Positions 34,484 through 45,342 are shown, numbered from the stretch's first letter. The stretch: 63,652 nucleotides of DNA from Nitrospirota bacterium (GCA_027335985.1 DAHWGX010000016.1:1-63652); one strand, 5' to 3'. Notes: generated by a model not told the origin, from the letters alone. A program made the numbers and translations.

Positions 34484-35793
34484 GTCTTTTTCGGACGTGA
34501 TGGGTTGGTTTTAGCTCCCCGTCCTTTAGGGGCAGACTTTCGGCCCTTGAATCTCGAGTTGCCGTTATCCTGTTTCTGTGGAGGAAAGTCCTCCTCCGGC
34601 TTCCTTTTCCTTTTGGCGAAAGGGCTGTTTCCCTCCCTGCCTGGTGCTCCCTCTTTCCGGAAGGTCCCGGAGGAACGGGAGGGACGCCCGGAACGCTCCG
34701 GGGGGGAGGAGCCTTCTTCGGAAAAGCGTCTTCGGGGACGGTCATTGTCCGATTCCCGGGAAGGGGCGGGTCTCCGGTCGGTGCGGGGCGGCCCCTCTTT
34801 CCGGAAGGTCCCGGAAGAGCGGGAGGGACGCCCGGAACGCTCCGGGGGGGAGGAGCCTTCTTCGGAAAAGCGTCTTCGGGGGGGGAAGTTTTCGAATGAC
34901 TCCCGATCCCGGTCCTGATTTTTTCGACTGCGGACAGGACGGTCGTCTGACTGGCGATGGCGTGAATCGAGGGTTCGAGGAAGATGAGTGGGTGTTTGCC
35001 CTGCAAGGAGAGAGCGTATTTCCGAGGCTGTCACGGTCCGGTACTCTCCCGGCTCAAGTCCCGCCAGGGTTAATGGGCCGAATGCCGTTCGTACCAGTTT
35101 CAGGACAAAATAATTGAGTGTTTCAAAAAGGCGGCGGACTTCCCGGTTGCGTCCCTCCGTCAGTGTGATCCGATACCAAGCATTGGAGTCGGTGTTCCTT
35201 TCTGAGACGAATTCAAGGGGAACTACGGCTCTGCCGTCAAGTCGGATGTCGCCACGAGCGATTCGTTCCACGTGAGATGGAGAAACTCCCCCCTGGATCT
35301 TCACCAGATAGGTCCGGGGAATGGCGTAACGTGGATGAAGAATCCGCTGAGACAGATCTCCGTTATTGGTCAGAAGAAGAGCTCCCTCGGTCTGGAAGTC
35401 CAGGCGGCCAACATGGAGCAGGGGTTCGATATTGGGAAAAAATTCCCGCAGGGTCGGCCGGCCTTCCGGATCGTGCAGGGTGGAGACGACCCCCCGCGGT
35501 TTGTAGAAGAGGAAAAGAAAGGGGTCCGACTCCCTTCGAAGCGGCTTCCCTTCAACCAGAACGATGTCGGTCTCAGGGTTGACCCGGGTTCCTGGTTCGG
35601 TAACGATCTGTCCGTTTACGGACACGAGTCCCGATGCAACCAGCTGTTCGGCCTTTCTTCGGGAGGCCACTCCCCTGTGGGCGAGAAGTTTGTGAAGGCG
35701 GACGGAGTCGGTCTCCGGAGAATTTTTTCCGGAGGACGAAGAGGATGGTTCCTCTCCAAATCCAGGAGGGTCTGATGGGCGATCGGAGTTCAT
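34480..35793 (-). CDS. 16S/23S rRNA pseudouridine synthase (RsuA/RluB family) with long repetitive tail
   Basis: Converts a specific rRNA uridine to pseudouridine. An S4 RNA-binding domain (about 30-75, LHKLLAHRGVASRRKAEQLV) is followed by the catalytic domain with LLHVGRLDFQTEGALLLTNNGD, whose Asp is the nucleophile, and the RluB/RsuA motif EGRNREVRRLFE. The final about 170 residues are a basic, Arg/Ser/Pro/Gly-rich, surely disordered tail containing two near-identical 30-residue units. Tails of this kind on RluB help RNA binding (family knowledge). AAAGGACC precedes the ATG, overlapping the guaA stop. Confidence 0.9.
   Translation of the reverse strand: MNSDRPSDPPGFGEEPSSSSSGKNSPETDSVRLHKLLAHRGVASRRKAEQLVASGLVSVNGQIVTEPGTRVNPETDIVLVEGKPLRRESDPFLFLFYKPRGVVSTLHDPEGRPTLREFFPNIEPLLHVGRLDFQTEGALLLTNNGDLSQRILHPRYAIPRTYLVKIQGGVSPSHVERIARGDIRLDGRAVVPLEFVSERNTDSNAWYRITLTEGRNREVRRLFETLNYFVLKLVRTAFGPLTLAGLEPGEYRTVTASEIRSLLAGQTPTHLPRTLDSRHRQSDDRPVRSRKNQDRDRESFENFPPRRRFSEEGSSPPERSGRPSRSSGTFRKEGPPRTDRRPAPSRESDNDRPRRRFSEEGSSPPERSGRPSRSSGTFRKEGAPGREGNSPFAKRKRKPEEDFPPQKQDNGNSRFKGRKSAPKGRGAKTNPSRPKKT
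34649..34881. repeat. Two near-identical 89-bp direct repeats, 144-bp period, in the rsuA-like gene
   Basis: Bases 34649-34737 recur at 34793-34881 with two differences that I could find. The period is 144 bases (48 codons), so the frame is kept, and each copy encodes PRRRFSEEGSSPPERSGRPS plus SSGTFRKEG. It is a recent in-frame duplication in the disordered tail of the pseudouridine synthase. Confidence 0.9.
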
Positions 35794-35802
35794 AATGGTC
35801 CT

Positions 35803-37344
35803 TTATTCCCACTCGATGGTGGCGGGGGGTTTGGGAGAAATATCAAAAACGACACGGTTGACACCCTCCACAGAGGCGATGATGCGGTGGGATATGCGGC
35901 CCAGGAGTTCGTTAGAGAGATAGTGGACATCGGCGGTCATCCCGTCGACCGAGCGGACGGATCTGATGGCCACGACATGTTCGTAGGTCCGTGCATCCCC
36001 CATGACACCGACTGACTTGACGGGAAGAAGGACGGCAAAATACTGCCAGAGTTCCGAAACGAAGGGAGATTTTTCCACCTCGTCGCGCACAACGAGGTCG
36101 GCTTTTCTGAGAATCGAGAGTCTTTCCGGTGTGATCGAACCCAGAATTCGTATAGCCAGACCCGGCCCTGGAAACGGCTGGCGATTGACGAAACGGTCGG
36201 GAAGTCCAAGTTCACGCCCCAGCCGTCGGACTTCGTCCTTGAAAAGCTCGCGGAGAGGCTCCACCAGTTTGAAGGGCATCCGGGATGGAAGCCCCCCCAC
36301 GTTATGATGAGACTTGATGACCGTTGAAGGGCCTCCGAAAGAAGAAACGCTTTCGATGACATCGGGATAAAGGGTTCCCTGCGCCAGATACCGAACGGAC
36401 CCTCTTTTTCGGGCCTCTCGGCTGAAGACGTCTATGAAGGTCTTTCCGATGATCTTCCTTTTCTTTTCCGGATCGGAGACCCCTTTGAGACGGGTAAGAA
36501 AAACAGTCTGGGCATCCACAACCTCAAGGGGGATGCCCAGGGTGGTCAGGTCGGCCTGGAGCGCTTCAAGTTCTCCCTGCCTCAAAAGCCCATTGTCAAC
36601 GAAGATGGCATGAAATCGCTCTCCCAGAGCACGGTAGCACAACAAGGCGGTGACGGTTGAGTCGATCCCCCCCGAGAGGGCGCACACCAGATGATCCGCC
36701 TTGACTGTGGACCGGATCTCCTCCACGTGACGATCGAGATAACCCCGGATTGTCCAATTGGGTGTGATATGGCAGATGTCCCGCAAAAAATGGCGCAAAA
36801 AGTCCAGTCCGGAGACGGTCTGGGTCACCTCCGGATGAAACTGGACCCCGTAGATCTTCCTTTCGGGATCTTCCATTGCGGCGATGGGGGTTGTCTCGGT
36901 GCTTCCCGTGACACGAAAGCCTTGCGGAAGATCCTGGATCCAGTCTCCATGGCTCATGAGAACGGGTGAGGCAGGGCGAAAAGAATCCCAAAGGGACGAC
37001 GCATTTGACGAAGGAGAAAAGAGATGGACACCGTATTCGCGGATCTTGGCTCTTTCGACCTGTCCTCCGGCGACGTGGGCAATGATCTGCATGCCGTAGC
37101 AGATGCCAAGAGCGGGAACGCCCAGTTCGAGCAGTGAAGGGTCGAGGGTCGGAGCCCCTTTTTCGTACACGGAGGAGGGTCCACCCGACAGGATGAGTGC
37201 GCGAGGGTTGCGGTTCCGGATCTCGGACGCCGGGATCGTGGCTGGAAGAATCTCCGAATAGATCTCCATCTCCCGGATGCGGCGGGCGATGTTCTGTGTC
37301 AGCTGGGATCCGAAGTCGAGGATCAGGACTGGCGAGATAGTCAA
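35803..37344 (-). CDS. guaA: GMP synthase (glutamine-hydrolysing)
   Basis: Aminates XMP to GMP. 513 residues, full length. The amidotransferase domain has ILDFGSQLTQ, the nucleophile in ALGICYGMQII and the catalytic His in VQFHPEVTQT; the ATP-pyrophosphatase domain has LSGGIDSTVTA, followed by the dimerisation domain ending VVFDISPKPPATIEWE. The start appears to be TTG, with only a weak ribosome site. It follows guaB by 38 bases. Confidence 0.96.
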   Translation of the reverse strand: MTISPVLILDFGSQLTQNIARRIREMEIYSEILPATIPASEIRNRNPRALILSGGPSSVYEKGAPTLDPSLLELGVPALGICYGMQIIAHVAGGQVERAKIREYGVHLFSPSSNASSLWDSFRPASPVLMSHGDWIQDLPQGFRVTGSTETTPIAAMEDPERKIYGVQFHPEVTQTVSGLDFLRHFLRDICHITPNWTIRGYLDRHVEEIRSTVKADHLVCALSGGIDSTVTALLCYRALGERFHAIFVDNGLLRQGELEALQADLTTLGIPLEVVDAQTVFLTRLKGVSDPEKKRKIIGKTFIDVFSREARKRGSVRYLAQGTLYPDVIESVSSFGGPSTVIKSHHNVGGLPSRMPFKLVEPLRELFKDEVRRLGRELGLPDRFVNRQPFPGPGLAIRILGSITPERLSILRKADLVVRDEVEKSPFVSELWQYFAVLLPVKSVGVMGDARTYEHVVAIRSVRSVDGMTADVHYLSNELLGRISHRIIASVEGVNRVVFDISPKPPATIEWE

Positions 37345-37382
37345 GTCAGAGGTTCTTTCTCAAGAGGGTCGGAAAGGGCCGG

Positions 37383-38867
<1,485 letters not shown>

Positions 38868-38886
38868 TCAAACTGTTTATCTTCCT

Positions 38887-38916
38887 ATTTTACATTATCT
38901 GATGAATGGGGGTCAA
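38887..38916 (-). promoter_or_regulatory. Sigma-70-type promoter of guaB
   Basis: On the minus strand TTGACC (38916-38911) and TAAAAT (38892-38887) are separated by 18 bases in an AT-rich stretch just upstream of guaB. The start of transcription would be near 38880, about 28 bases before the ATG. Confidence 0.6.
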
Positions 38917-38980
38917 TTTTGAATCTCGGAAGTCGGAAGATCCTTCGGGACGACAATGACCATTACCGCGTCAAAAAGGG

Positions 38981-39859
38981 TCAGAGCATGTTCCTGCGCA
39001 AAAGATCGACGAACTGTTGCGCTGTTCGTCCCGACCGGGATCCCCTGTCTCTTGAAAAACGTTGGCCTTGTGTCAGGATCAGAAGAAGCGGGTCTTCTGG
39101 AATGGCGGGTACCTCTTGGGTCGCCTTTTGCCAGTCTGCCCAGAGTGAAAGCCAGTTGTCAGGAACGAAGGGAAGGATCTTTGTCGCGACGGCTTTCGAG
39201 AGAATGAGTCGGAAATAGCCTTCCTGATCGGGTTCGTCGAAGAAGAGTGTCAGGCCAAAGCGGTCGTAGAGCGCGAGTGCGTCGTCTCTGGTCTCCTGGG
39301 GATGCAGGGCATCCGAGAGGCCCTGCCGGGATTCCGAGACCAGGTGGCGGATATTGGATGTGACGATCAATGCCACATTGACGGGGGTTGCCATGATTCC
39401 TCCGTCCAGAATGGCCTTCATCTGTCGAAAAGAGTCGTCTTCCTCTCCAAAGACCAGATCGTCCAGCAGTAAGATAAAAAATTGCGGAAAGGTGGAAAGG
39501 AGATCGATCAGGGGAGCGAGATAACCTATGCCGGGCTTCTCGACCTGGAGGAGGCGAAGAGGTTCCGAAGCGGTTTTCTTGAGGTTCCATTCATTCCAAA
39601 GAGCAGCTACTGTTGAGGTTTTTCCTGTCCCACGATGGCCATAGAGAAGGGTTGGAAGGGGAGAAAGACCATGGGAAAAGCCAGAGAGGTTCCTGCGGAG
39701 TGAATCAAGGATGGTTTCGCGTCCAAGGATATCCTCCGGCAGCAGCTTTCTTGGATGATGGATCGGGAAAAGGAATGGGTTACGGCCGGGGGGGGCTGCG
39801 AGGCGAAATGCCTCATGGTGGCCGCCCAGCACCTCGTTCCAGGAGCCGTCCTCAAACAT
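38981..39859 (-). CDS. AAA+ ATPase, DUF815 family
   Basis: A 292-residue P-loop ATPase. Walker A is LLYGHRGTGKTS and Walker B FFILLLDDLVF, followed by the sensor region VALIVTSNIRHLV; the ordering and the ALHPQETRDDALALYDRFG stretch match DUF815 proteins, whose function is unknown. ATG 39859 overlaps the LON-domain gene by eight bases; a longer frame to 40081 is antisense-like overlap with that gene and lacks support. Tight coupling to a LON-domain protein suggests the two work together. Confidence 0.8.
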   Translation of the reverse strand: MFEDGSWNEVLGGHHEAFRLAAPPGRNPFLFPIHHPRKLLPEDILGRETILDSLRRNLSGFSHGLSPLPTLLYGHRGTGKTSTVAALWNEWNLKKTASEPLRLLQVEKPGIGYLAPLIDLLSTFPQFFILLLDDLVFGEEDDSFRQMKAILDGGIMATPVNVALIVTSNIRHLVSESRQGLSDALHPQETRDDALALYDRFGLTLFFDEPDQEGYFRLILSKAVATKILPFVPDNWLSLWADWQKATQEVPAIPEDPLLLILTQGQRFSRDRGSRSGRTAQQFVDLLRRNML

Positions 39860-40514
39860 CGAAAAAGAAATCGCCCGCCCCGTTTTTTTCTTTTTCGGGA
39901 GCAACATCTGTTTCGAAGGTGATTTTTTTGAACAGGAGCAGGTCATAGAGTCGGCCGGCCTGGGTCCGGATATCGGGAGCTTCCAGGAGGAACTGGCGTT
40001 CGGTTGCAGTAAACGGAAGGAATGCCGACCAGTGATGAAGAAGGGAGATGGGTTCACGGGCCGACTCCTGAATCCAGGCAAGCTCGGAGGTCAGATCCCA
40101 TTGGCCAAGGACCTCATTGACAACCGAGCGAATCCTGTCGAGGTCGGACTGTGCCAGTGGCCAACGGTTTTCAGGGCGCAGGACCGAAACGAGAGCCGTT
40201 CTCCAGGATTGGTGATCCAGTTCCTCTTCGATGTCGAAGGTCGAGATTCCGAGCAGGGTGATGTAATAACGACCGTCAGGAAGCCTGTTGCTTTGCACGA
40301 TCTTTCCAAGGGTTCCCCTGCGTTCGACCGGAGGGGACTGCTCGTACTGGTCCTCCCAGCCATCCTTCAGCAAGGTCATTCCGACAAGGTGTACCCCCTC
40401 CAGGGACGCTTCGATCATCTTCCGGTATCTCGGTTCGAAAATGTGCAGGGGACGAAGGGTCTTTGGAAAAAGGACCACATTCGGAAGCGGAAAGAGCGGG
40501 ATCTCGATGGGCAT
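39852..40514 (-). CDS. Stand-alone LON substrate-binding (N-terminal) domain protein
   Basis: A 220-residue protein equivalent to the N-terminal domain of Lon, without ATPase or protease parts. MPIEIPLFPLPNVVLFPKT, LHIFEPRYRKMIE and GTLGKIVQSNRLPDGRYYITLLG are diagnostic. In such proteins the domain is thought to bind unfolded polypeptides (family knowledge). It ends eight bases inside the start of an AAA+ ATPase gene. A complete Lon is encoded separately at 48.3 kb. Confidence 0.88.
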   Translation of the reverse strand: MPIEIPLFPLPNVVLFPKTLRPLHIFEPRYRKMIEASLEGVHLVGMTLLKDGWEDQYEQSPPVERRGTLGKIVQSNRLPDGRYYITLLGISTFDIEEELDHQSWRTALVSVLRPENRWPLAQSDLDRIRSVVNEVLGQWDLTSELAWIQESAREPISLLHHWSAFLPFTATERQFLLEAPDIRTQAGRLYDLLLFKKITFETDVAPEKEKNGAGDFFFDV

Positions 40515-40617
40515 GGTAACAGGACCCCCGATTTATAAAGTGCGGTTTCTGTCGAGTGCAGTCTTTGAAAATGATATCACGAATGATTGCTTCCGGATAG
40601 AATTCCGGGGTCTTGCC

Positions 40618-41001
40618 TCAATCCTCCTCGTAGAGGGTGTATCCGGAGGAGTCTTTCCGGATCACCCCTCTGGCATCGGGAAAGGCGGCCCCGAAAAGGG
40701 CCAACCTCCCGAACCATATTGTCGTATCGGAGGAATAGGGAAAGATCTTGAGCGAGCCGGGGATCCTTCGCTCAAGGGCTCCCAGAGCCTCGTTGTAGGT
40801 AGGGAAGGTTCCGATTTTCAGGAGGTGAGTGCTTGTGACCAGCCTGCTTTGAAATTCTCTGGATTTAAGTTCATGTGAGCCATAAAAACCTGCGGCAGTC
40901 AACAGGAGAACGGCAAGGGTGACCATCGCCACGAACTGTTTTGTGAAACTTTGAAAGGCTGCGGACCAGCTGGAGCTGTCGCTTCTGGAGAAAAAGCCCA
41001 C
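40618..41001 (-). CDS. Single-span membrane protein of unknown function
   Basis: A 127-residue protein with one membrane segment (about 24-42, FVAMVTLAVLLLTAAGFYG) and a soluble C-terminal part (PTYNEALGALERRIPGSLKIF, then GRLALFGAAFPDARGVIRKD). No family is recognised. The start is GTG with AAGGACAATCCCG upstream. It precedes the LON-domain gene by 103 bases on the same strand and is divergent from the GNAT gene. Confidence 0.6.
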   Translation of the reverse strand: MGFFSRSDSSSWSAAFQSFTKQFVAMVTLAVLLLTAAGFYGSHELKSREFQSRLVTSTHLLKIGTFPTYNEALGALERRIPGSLKIFPYSSDTTIWFGRLALFGAAFPDARGVIRKDSSGYTLYEED

Positions 41002-41175
41002 CGGGATTGTCCTTGGTCAGGGGTTTGTATCGGGGCAGGTCCTCATAATGAAAAGGCCTGCCTTGTCTATGTTTCCGAATTTGGCGACTGGAGTCAAGCC
41101 TCGTGTTCTGATAAGGTCTTCGTGAGATTCGGCGAAGTAGAGGAACCAGGGAAGATCGCACCTCAAGGAGGAATC

Positions 41176-41691
41176 TTGGAAGCGGAAGCCCCGGATGAAG
41201 GAGCAGAAAGCCGGTCCTGGCACATCGTGGAGGCGGGTTTGGCCGATGTCGAAATCATGGCCGACTTCTGGGTCAGACTGATGGAGGAGGAAGCGCCACC
41301 ATTCTTCTCTTCCGGGGCCACCGGGCGCCGGCGGGCGGCGGCGGCTTTCGGCCGGATGATGGCCCAGCCGGATTCCTACAGGGGCTTCCTTGCGTTCGAC
41401 GGGTCGGACCGTCTGCCGTTCGGGTTCATTCTGGGATCGGTCTACGACAGGCTCTATGGAGAGCCGCGCAGGGCTGGAAACATCCTTCATTGGTATGTCA
41501 TTCCCGAAAAAAGGGCGATTGGGATGGGGGAAGCCCTTTTTCAAAAACTTATGGAGTGGTTCGAAAAGGAACAGGTCGAAGTCCTCGAGGTCATGGCCCG
41601 GAAGGAGGAGGCACGGACACGGGCCTGGAGAGCCCGGGGGTTCGAGGGAGTCCTCGATCTGTTCATGCGGAAGCCCCCCTGGAATTCCTGA
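41176..41691 (+). CDS. GNAT family N-acetyltransferase
   Basis: A 171-residue acetyltransferase. The N-terminal half has VEAGLADVEIMADFWVRLMEEE, and the acetyl-CoA region is HWYVIPEKRAIGMGEALFQKLMEWF, ending with ARTRAWRARGFEGVLDLFMRK. The substrate is unknown. AAGGAGG stands five bases before the TTG at 41176. A longer in-frame reading from 40951 runs through the divergent gene and is not needed. It converges on prfB, whose stop is two bases away. Confidence 0.8.
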   Translation: MEAEAPDEGAESRSWHIVEAGLADVEIMADFWVRLMEEEAPPFFSSGATGRRRAAAAFGRMMAQPDSYRGFLAFDGSDRLPFGFILGSVYDRLYGEPRRAGNILHWYVIPEKRAIGMGEALFQKLMEWFEKEQVEVLEVMARKEEARTRAWRARGFEGVLDLFMRKPPWNS

Positions 41692-41693
41692 TA

Positions 41694-42849
41694 TTAGACT
41701 TCGGGAAGATCCTCTCCACGTCCGGTAAAAAGCTTTCCTTCCCAGCGGGCGAGAAGGTACCCGCGGATGAAGAGGTCGAGTTTTCCGTCCAGGACTTCGT
41801 CTACCCGGGAGGTCTCGATGCCGGTCCGGTGGTCCTTGACGATCTGGTAGGGCTGCAGGACATAGGATCGGATCTGGCTCCCCCAGGCGTTTTCCTTTTT
41901 GTTTCCGGCCCCTGAGATCTGGTCCAGTGCTTCTTTCTTTTTCTGTCTCTCGAGTTCGAAGAGACGGGCCCGCAGAACCTTGAAGGCCATTTCGCGGTTC
42001 TGGATCTGGGACCGTTCGTTCTGGCTTGAAATGACGATTCCCGTCGGCATGTGGGTCAGGCGAACGGCTGAGGAGGTTTTGTTGACGTGCTGTCCTCCGG
42101 CGGAGGAGGCCCGGAAGGTGTCAATCCGGATATCTTCATCCCGGATCTCGACGGTGACGTCTCCTTCGATTTCGGGATAGACGAAGACGGATGCAAATGA
42201 GGTATGGCGGCGCTTTGCCGCATCGAAGGGAGAGATCCGGACGAGCCGGTGAACGCCGCTCTCGGCCTGGAGAAAGCCGAAGGCGTTTTCTCCCCGCGCC
42301 CTGATCGTGGCGCTCTTTATGCCTGCCTCGTCTCCGGGAAGAAGATCGATGACCACGGCCTCGAGCCCCCGGCTTTCGCACCACCGAAGGTACATCCGGA
42401 GAAGCATCTGTGCCCAGTCCTGCGACTCGGTCCCTCCCGCTCCTGGATGAATCTCGATAATGGCGGGGTTGTCGGCATACTCGTCCGAAAGGATCTCCTC
42501 AAGCTCAAGCTGGTCGATCTTCTGAACGAAAACGGGAAGGGTCTGGGATGCCTCGGCGAGAAAATCCGGATCGCTTCCCATTTCGAGAAGCGATCCGATC
42601 TCTTCTTCCTGTTTTCGGAGATCCGAAACAAGATCCCTTCTTTTTTCGATCCGGCGTTTTTCCCGCAGAAGACGCGTCGCCCTTTCGGCGTTTTTCCAGA
42701 ACTCGGGGTCAGCCGTCTGGGCTTCGAGCTGTTCAAGTGTCAGGGACAGGTGTTCCGGGTCAAAGATGCCTCCGAAGCTGATCGAGTCGCTCCCGGTTTG
42801 ACTGATATTCGTCCCGCAATGCCTGGATGTCGATATGGCCCTGTGTCAC
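41694..42849 (-). CDS. prfB: Peptide chain release factor 2, with programmed +1 frameshift
   Basis: Releases proteins at UGA and UAA. Translation starts at GTG 42849 (AAGGATAGCAAA upstream), runs 29 codons to a CTT and meets an in-frame TGA (42762-42760). A +1 shift skips one base and continues in the frame that reaches 41694, giving about 384 residues. The RF2 anticodon tripeptide SPF (LVRISPFDAAKRRH) and the GGQ loop (SSAGGQHVNKTSS) are intact. The recoding site lies in the same place as in Escherichia coli prfB, allowing RF2 to limit its own synthesis. lnt lies 85 bases upstream on the same strand. Confidence 0.94.
42760..42773 (-). promoter_or_regulatory. prfB +1 recoding site
   Basis: On the minus strand GGAGG (42773-42769), a three-base spacer, CTT (42765-42763) and TGA followed by C (42762-42759) reproduce the RF2 frameshift signal: an internal Shine-Dalgarno-like element, the slippery CUU and a poorly terminating UGA-C. 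Both flanking frames encode RF2-like sequence. Confidence 0.93.
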
Positions 42850-42933
42850 TTTGCTATCCTTTCAAAAATGAAGTCATGGATTGCCGAATTCCGATCCTAC
42901 CAGAGCTCCCGCGATCTCTCAAGGCAAAAGGGC

Positions 42934-44628
42934 TCAAGTCAGATTTGTGGATTCTTGTCGATTCTTATCAATGGAATCATGAGGTATGTCTTCGGGCCGG
43001 ATGGACGCTGGCCGTTTTTTCATAGGGAGCAGTCCCCAGAAGAAGAGAACCCCCATCAGTGAAAATTTGAGGATCCATTCCCCATAACGTCGATAAATGG
43101 TCACATCCCCGGGGCCCGGGCGCGGGACGGGTATAGTCCCCTCGAGAAGGGCGGGCTTGAAAAGCGGCCCTCGCATGAGGATGGTTCCATCTGGAAGGAC
43201 AACTCCGGAAAGGCCGGTGTTTGCGGCTCGGAGCATGGGAACCCCGTTTTCCAGGGCCCGCATGGCTGACTCCCGGAAAAGCTGGTAGGGGGCGCTCGTG
43301 TCTCCAAACCAGGCGTCGTCGGAAATGACCCCCAGCAATCGGCTGGTCCCGAGGTCCTTGCGGACGAGGGAGGGGTAGAGGGCTTCATAGCAGATCATGG
43401 GGGACAAGGAGAAACCACCCGGAAGATCGAAGTGTCCGGGACGCCCCCCCCTGGCCATGTCTCCGGCCACTCCTAGCAGGGGGCGAAGCCATCCGAAAAT
43501 CGCTGGTAGCGGCAAAAACTCTCCGAAGGGAACGAGGTGCTGCTTCACGTAGTCGGCGCGGACCCTTCCGTCGGGTCCGAAGAGGACGGCGGCGTTTGTG
43601 AAGGAGATGCCCATGGGCTGGTCGGGGTCGGGAATTTCTCCTATGGACCCTGTGACAAGAACATTGTCTGGAGAGAGAAGGGAGACGAGATCCCGGGCAA
43701 GAACCGGGTGGGAGCTGTTGTAAAAGACGGGCAGGGCCGTTTCGGGCCAGATCAGAGTGTGCGCTCCATGGACGATTCCCTGCTGGCTCAGGCTCCGGTA
43801 GATGGAGAGATCGGCCTTCAGGTGTTCGGCTGACCATTTCTGGTCCGGTGGAATATTGCCCTGAACCAGTGCAACGCGAATCTGGTCATGCCTTTCTTTT
43901 TCTGTTTCACCGGAGAGCCTGTGCCCCACCATGTTCCAGAGTACGAAAAAGGATAAAAGGAGAAAGAGTCTTCTTCCGGCGGATGGTTTTCCAAGGGATG
44001 CTATATGGGCAATGCCCTCCCATGCATAGGCCAGAAGAAGAGATCCCTCCGCCACAAGAAATGACAGTCCGGTCGTTCCGACAAGTCGTGCGGGGAGCGC
44101 AAGGTCCCGATGGCCGAAGAGAAGAGATCCGAGAGGATTCCAGGGGAAGCCGGTGAGAATTTCTGTCCGTCCGGCCTCGGACAGAATCCAGAGCGCGGGT
44201 GCCAGGAGGAGGGCTCGCGGAGAGAGCGCGTCTCCTCCCTCTTTCCAGAGAGGCAGAAGAAGGGTCCCCATTCTGAAAAAAGCAGGAAAAAGGGCCAGGT
44301 AAAGGGAAAAGAGAAGGAGTCCCCCGAAGGCAAGCGGAAGAGGCAGATGTCCGTAGTCGCCCATGGTCACCAGAAGCCAGCGGATTCCGATGAGGTTTGC
44401 CGCAAGGCCAAAGGCCATTCCCTCGGCAAAACCGCGGCGGAGAGAGGCTGGCCTCAAAAGGAAGAACGGGAGAAGGGCGGGAAAAATGATCCAGAAGTAG
44501 GGGACCGTCAGTTTCTTCTGGTCGAAAAGAAGACCGAATATGGCTCCGGAAAGGAGGAATAAGGGAAGCCTGAAAGACCAGGCTGATGAAACAGGAGTCG
44601 GATTGCGGAAAGCTCTGGGGAGGGACAT
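42934..44628 (-). CDS. lnt: Apolipoprotein N-acyltransferase
   Basis: Adds the third acyl chain to lipoproteins in the inner membrane. About 564 residues, slightly long. About six membrane helices precede the periplasmic nitrilase-like domain, which carries the catalytic Glu in LIWPETALPVF, Lys in YVKQHLVPFGEFLP and Cys in MICYEALYP. The start is uncertain: ATG 44628 and ATG 44673 both lack a convincing ribosome site and a longer frame reaches 44742. Several predicted lipoproteins in this window are potential clients. Confidence 0.92.
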   Translation of the reverse strand: MSLPRAFRNPTPVSSAWSFRLPLFLLSGAIFGLLFDQKKLTVPYFWIIFPALLPFFLLRPASLRRGFAEGMAFGLAANLIGIRWLLVTMGDYGHLPLPLAFGGLLLFSLYLALFPAFFRMGTLLLPLWKEGGDALSPRALLLAPALWILSEAGRTEILTGFPWNPLGSLLFGHRDLALPARLVGTTGLSFLVAEGSLLLAYAWEGIAHIASLGKPSAGRRLFLLLSFFVLWNMVGHRLSGETEKERHDQIRVALVQGNIPPDQKWSAEHLKADLSIYRSLSQQGIVHGAHTLIWPETALPVFYNSSHPVLARDLVSLLSPDNVLVTGSIGEIPDPDQPMGISFTNAAVLFGPDGRVRADYVKQHLVPFGEFLPLPAIFGWLRPLLGVAGDMARGGRPGHFDLPGGFSLSPMICYEALYPSLVRKDLGTSRLLGVISDDAWFGDTSAPYQLFRESAMRALENGVPMLRAANTGLSGVVLPDGTILMRGPLFKPALLEGTIPVPRPGPGDVTIYRRYGEWILKFSLMGVLFFWGLLPMKKRPASIRPEDIPHDSIDKNRQESTNLT

Positions 44629-44802
44629 GGGGGGAGAGTACCACGGAGGGAGGTCGGTCGCAATGCGGGACATCCCTCGGAGAATGTTTATGTTCCGGAT
44701 CTGTGGATTTCGGGTGTGAATTTCAAGATAATGAAACATCACGCGGTTCTGCCATTCCGCTGCGGTTTTGGATCATTCACAATTTAGACCGGGGAAGAGC
44801 CT

Positions 44803-45342
44803 GTGGACATGGTGCGGAAAGAAGGGTCTGGAAGAGAGGGAGTCAAACGGAAGAGGAGTTTTGGCGCACTTTTCGGCGGGATCCTGTTTGTGGCAGCCCT
44901 TGTCTGGGCCCCGGGTCCTGCGGGGGCGGGTGATCTTGGCGCTTTTCAGTCCAGCGTGATTTCGACGGACCTGTTTTTGTCATGGATTCCCGCACAGGCA
45001 AAGGATCTTCACCTGACCTCCACCCAGGTGGCCGCACTCAAAGAGGTTCAGGGGGATTTCAGGGGAAAGAGCGCCGAAGTCGGCCGGCGCATCGAGCGCA
45101 ACGCCAAGATTCTCGGCAAGGAGGTCGGGAAGTATCCGATCGATCTTTCGAAAATCAAGCCCGCCATCGGCGAGATCAGCAATCTCCGGGGAGAGCTGAC
45201 CTATCATGCCATCAAAAGCCTCTACCGGGTTCAAACCATTCTGAATCAATCTCAATGGGATCAGGCCAAGGCCGAATGGGCGCACATCCTTGCGGCGAAA
45301 GCCCTCGAATCGTCCCCGTCTCCGTCTAAGGGAAAGAAGTAA
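44803..45342 (+). CDS. Periplasmic helical protein, Spy/CnrR-like
   Basis: A 179-residue protein with a signal peptide (hydrophobic segment about 22-36, ending PAGAG) and a helical mature part. LHLTSTQVAALKEVQGDFRGKSAEV resembles the LTxxQ-containing helices of Spy/CpxP and CnrR-like periplasmic sensors or chaperones that respond to metals or envelope stress. The match is to a pattern and not a proven family assignment. GGGGAAGAG precedes GTG 44803; ATG 44809 is an alternative start. Confidence 0.65.
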   Translation: MDMVRKEGSGREGVKRKRSFGALFGGILFVAALVWAPGPAGAGDLGAFQSSVISTDLFLSWIPAQAKDLHLTSTQVAALKEVQGDFRGKSAEVGRRIERNAKILGKEVGKYPIDLSKIKPAIGEISNLRGELTYHAIKSLYRVQTILNQSQWDQAKAEWAHILAAKALESSPSPSKGKK

